Below are positions 13,177 to 14,963 of a stretch of 14,963 nt of DNA, in pieces (position 1 is the first letter of the stretch; each line of letters starts with the position of its first letter). The position numbers and the translations under genes are program-made. The notes under the pieces were generated by a model, which worked only from the letters and a program-made list of their open reading frames with translations, did not search any database and was not told the DNA's origin. The DNA comes from Collinsella sp. (lineage in GTDB: Bacteria > Actinomycetota > Coriobacteriia > Coriobacteriales > Coriobacteriaceae). Location: positions 8,363-23,325 of the forward strand of contig DXZV01000011.1 in assembly GCA_019419485.1 (NCBI GenBank), in the 5' to 3' direction.

Positions 13177-13234
13177 GGCGATACCTCCCCTGAAACCATC
13201 GTACCCATAACTCGCGTCGCGGGACATCTACATC

Positions 13235-13244
13235 GAAAGCGCTT
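13235..13244. promoter_or_regulatory. cre/LacI-type operator-like sequence upstream of mocA
   Basis: GAAAGCGCTT contains the palindrome AAGCGCTT with the central CG of LacI/CcpA-family operators and matches ten of the fourteen positions of an ideal cre. It lies between the ygeW terminator and the mocA start, where a promoter would be. No convincing -35/-10 pair is visible around it. Confidence 0.25.
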
Positions 13245-13264
13245 ATCCCGCACGCCCACGATGC

Positions 13265-13303
13265 AAAAAGGGGCACCCCGCCGGTTGGCAGAGCGCCCCC
13301 TTT
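13265..13303 (-). terminator. Rho-independent terminator after ygeW
   Basis: In the minus direction AAAGGGG-G-CGCTC pairs with GGGTG-CCCCTTT (one bulged G, about 12 bp), with a loop of roughly eleven bases and a TTTTT run at 13269-13265. It lies 24 bp past the ygeW stop and separates the ygeY-ygeW transcript from mocA-hyuA. It is the only textbook terminator in the window. Confidence 0.8.
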
Positions 13304-13326
13304 ACATGGCTTACCTCAACCCAGCT

Positions 13327-14529
13327 TTAGGCCTGGAACCAACGGGCGGTGTTGCGCTCGTCGAGGGCCTTGAGGGTAGCGGCGGGATCGGCAACCTTCT
13401 GCAGGAACATCATGGCTGCGATGGCGTACGGCTTGTAGCTGGCCTCCTTGTACATGCCCACGCGGTGCATGTCGAAGACGTCGGCGTTGACCTCGCCGTG
13501 CTCGCAGGAGACACCGGAGATGTCGGCGGGCAGCGGATGCATAAAGATGGTGTCCTGGCCGTTGGCGGTCTTCTCCATGAGCTCGGTCGTGGAGCACCAG
13601 TCCTGATGGGTGGCGTTCTGGGCGAGCAGCTCCTTCTCGAGCGCAGCGATACCGGCGTCGTCGCCCTCGGCGTACAGGTTGGTGCGCTTCTCCATGGCGG
13701 CGAAGGGAGCCCAGCTCTTGGGGATCACGATGTCGGCGCCCTCGAAGGCCTCGGCCATGGTGTTGACCTGCTTAAAGGTGGTGCCGGACTCGGCGGCATA
13801 GCCCTTGGCGCGCTCGACGACCTCGGGCATGAGGTCGTAGCCCTCGGGGTGGGCCAGGGTGACGTCCATGCCAAAACGGGGCAGCAGGCTGATCAGCGAC
13901 TGCGGGCAGGACAGCGGCTTGCCGTAAGAAGGCGAATAGGCCCAGGTGACGGCAACCTTCTTGCCCTTGAGGTTCTCAAGGCCGCCAAACTCGTTGATGA
14001 GGTAGAGCATGTCGGCAGAGGACTGCGTGGGGTGATCGGAGTCGGACTGCAGGGAGATGAGCGTGGGACGGTGATCCAGAACGCCGTCCTCGTAGGCCTG
14101 CTGGACAGACTCGGAGACCTCGGCCATGTAGGCGTCGCCCTTGCCGATGTACATGTCGTCGCGGATGCCGATGACGTCGGCCATGAAGGAGATCATGGTA
14201 GCGGTCTCGCGGACGGTCTCGCCGTGAGCGATCTGGGACTTCTTCTCGTCCAGGTCCTGCAGCTCAAGGCCGAGCAGGTTAGCGGCCTTGGAGAAGGAGA
14301 AGCGCGTACGGGTGGAGTTGTCGCGGAACAGGGAGACGGCCAGACCCGAGTCGAAGATCTTGGACGAAACGTTGTTCTCGCGCAGCTCGCGCAGGGCGTC
14401 GGCGACGATGTAGAGCGCCTTGAGCTCATCGGTGGTCTTGTCCCAGGTGTGCAGGAAGTCGCTGCCGTACATGCCCTTAAAATCGAGGCCGTTCAGCTGC
14501 TCGACGAGCTCGGTAAACTTGGCGTCCAT
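13327..14529 (-). CDS. ygeW: YgeW-like carbamoyltransferase
   Basis: Member of the aspartate/ornithine carbamoyltransferase superfamily. The E. coli homologue YgeW had no assigned substrate in classical work and clusters with purine and hydantoin genes. The 400 residues have the carbamoyl phosphate loop STRTR at 72-76 (LFRDNSTRTRFSF), HPTQ at 166-169 and HPLPAD at 331-336, so the carbamoyl phosphate site appears intact. I chose the ATG at 14529 because AAAGGATA precedes it and the family N-terminus MDAKFTEL follows; the frame extends open to 14721 but that part is not conserved and lacks a ribosome binding site. It probably uses an N-carbamoyl compound or its product to make or use carbamoyl phosphate. 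A 201-bp spacer separates it from the ygeY-like gene. Confidence 0.93.
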   Translation of the reverse strand: MDAKFTELVEQLNGLDFKGMYGSDFLHTWDKTTDELKALYIVADALRELRENNVSSKIFDSGLAVSLFRDNSTRTRFSFSKAANLLGLELQDLDEKKSQIAHGETVRETATMISFMADVIGIRDDMYIGKGDAYMAEVSESVQQAYEDGVLDHRPTLISLQSDSDHPTQSSADMLYLINEFGGLENLKGKKVAVTWAYSPSYGKPLSCPQSLISLLPRFGMDVTLAHPEGYDLMPEVVERAKGYAAESGTTFKQVNTMAEAFEGADIVIPKSWAPFAAMEKRTNLYAEGDDAGIAALEKELLAQNATHQDWCSTTELMEKTANGQDTIFMHPLPADISGVSCEHGEVNADVFDMHRVGMYKEASYKPYAIAAMMFLQKVADPAATLKALDERNTARWFQA

Positions 14530-14683
14530 GTAAATATCCTTTCCAAAGATGAAACGATTGCAATGAGTAGATGTGCTCCGGCATGCGCGTGTGGCTAGAA
14601 CATGCAGAGCACCATGACGAGGACCCGCCACCGTTGAGGAAGCATGGGAGATAACGACCGCGGGCCCCAAGTCAACAGGGGGT

Positions 14684-14746
14684 GCCGGGGACACGAGCGG
14701 CCCCCGGCTCAACAAGATCAAGGAATGGGACTAGTCGATCTTGTTG
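14684..14746 (-). repeat. Two hairpins at the 3' end of the ygeY-like gene
   Basis: CAACAAGATC (14710-14719) pairs perfectly with GATCTTGTTG (14737-14746), and the loop contains the ygeY-like stop codon. Just beyond, GCCGGGG (14684-14690) pairs with CCCCGGC (14702-14708). No U-tract follows either stem. They may slow or end transcription before ygeW, or protect the upstream messenger. The rest of the 14530-14730 spacer holds only a weak TTGACT box near 14674 and the palindrome ATTGCAAT at 14557-14564. Confidence 0.5.
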
Positions 14747-14963
14747 TTGGTCAGACCGGCGCGGAACACGGTGGCGTCGCCATCGGCCTTGCTCGGATCG
14801 TAGAGGTTCAGGGCAGCCACATACATGGCGGCAGCGGTGACCAGGTCGTCCTTGTAGGTGACCTCGTTGGGAGCGTGAGCCTGAGACTCGGCACCCGGGC
14901 CAAAGCCGACGCAGGGGATGCCGTAGCGGCCCTGGATGGAAACGCCGTTGGTGGAGAAGGTCC
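14731..14963 (-). CDS. ygeY: YgeY-like M20 family metallohydrolase (C-terminal end, cut by window edge)
   Basis: Only the last 76 residues are in the window. They read TFSTNGVSIQGRYGIPCVGF, then GPGAESQAHAPNEVTYKDDL and so on to NNKID and TAG. The GFGPG...AHAPNE block is the C-terminal metal-ligand region (histidine in AHAPNE) of the M20 peptidase, deacetylase and carbamoylase superfamily. STNGVSIQGRYGIPCVGFGPG resembles the YgeY branch that neighbours ygeW in E. coli. In that setting the enzyme is expected to cleave an amide, peptide or carbamoyl bond of a purine-derived intermediate. Assignment to M20 is firm; the YgeY subfamily rests on the fragment and on the adjacent ygeW. Confidence 0.85.
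   Translation of the reverse strand, partial: TFSTNGVSIQGRYGIPCVGFGPGAESQAHAPNEVTYKDDLVTAAAMYVAALNLYDPSKADGDATVFRAGLTNNKID

Noticed and set aside
13177..13227. Longer mocA-like start
   Set aside because: GGGGAGGT lies within the extension and points to the ATG at 13176, directly before the conserved nucleotide-binding loop.
11128..14598. Very long plus-strand open frame (1156 codons) opposite the hydantoinase, mocA and ygeW genes
   Set aside because: It crosses three well-supported genes, two intergenic spacers and a terminator, its translation is low-complexity (histidine, glycine, arginine rich), and it has no recognisable domain. It is explained by GC-rich third positions suppressing stops on the opposite strand.
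14530..14721. N-terminal extension of ygeW to an upstream ATG
   Set aside because: The extra 64 residues are unconserved, have no ribosome binding site, and run through a GC hairpin. The ATG at 14529 has AAAGGATA and the family N-terminus.

Overview
The window looks like a chromosomal segment of a high-GC, gut-type actinobacterium of the class Coriobacteriia, and Collinsella or a close relative is my best guess. The guess rests on the flavour of the ribosomal proteins, the high GC at third codon positions, the zinc-type S14 and L36, and the selenium/purine accessory genes. No rRNA, tRNA or selenocysteine gene is present to confirm it. All genes but one are on the minus strand.

Region 1 (1-8092, minus strand) is the distal spc operon running into the alpha operon. 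In transcription order it reads rplE (L5), rpsN type Z (S14), rpsH (S8), rplF (L6), rplR (L18), rpsE (S5), rpmD (L30), rplO (L15), secY, adk, map, infA, rpmJ (L36), rpsM (S13), rpsK (S11), rpsD (S4, cut by the window edge). The order is classical, but the block starts at rplE. The genes that normally precede it (rplN and rplX) are absent and a 325-bp non-coding stretch with its own promoter-like sequence stands there. Several genes use GTG or TTG starts that are fixed by Shine-Dalgarno spacing.

Region 2 (8418-14963) is an accessory cluster of the type linked to selenium-dependent molybdenum hydroxylases (xanthine dehydrogenase-like) and anaerobic purine or hydantoin breakdown. It holds an XdhC/CoxI-family insertion factor, a YqeB-family protein, the divergent plus-strand gene yqeC, a dihydropyrimidinase/hydantoinase with a complete metal site, a MocA/YgfJ-like nucleotidyltransferase, the carbamoyltransferase-like YgeW, and the C-terminal end of a YgeY-like M20 hydrolase. 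A plausible division of labour is that the accessory proteins mature a selenium- and molybdenum-dependent purine hydroxylase encoded outside the window. The hydantoinase, YgeY and YgeW would then process ring-opened ureido intermediates and release carbamoyl groups. This pathway role is inferred from family and context.

Between these units lie unusually long inverted repeats: 1731-1859 at the 3' end of map, 8334-8400 between xdhC and the rplE promoter, and 11099-11171 between the convergent yqeC and hydantoinase genes. None has a clean U-tract. They could be terminators, REP/MITE-like mobile repeats or structured RNAs. One conventional Rho-independent terminator is present at 13265-13303, downstream of ygeW. 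The most interesting non-coding signals are these palindromes and the broken ribosomal operon. The most interesting coding signal is a pair of cysteine clusters in YqeC.
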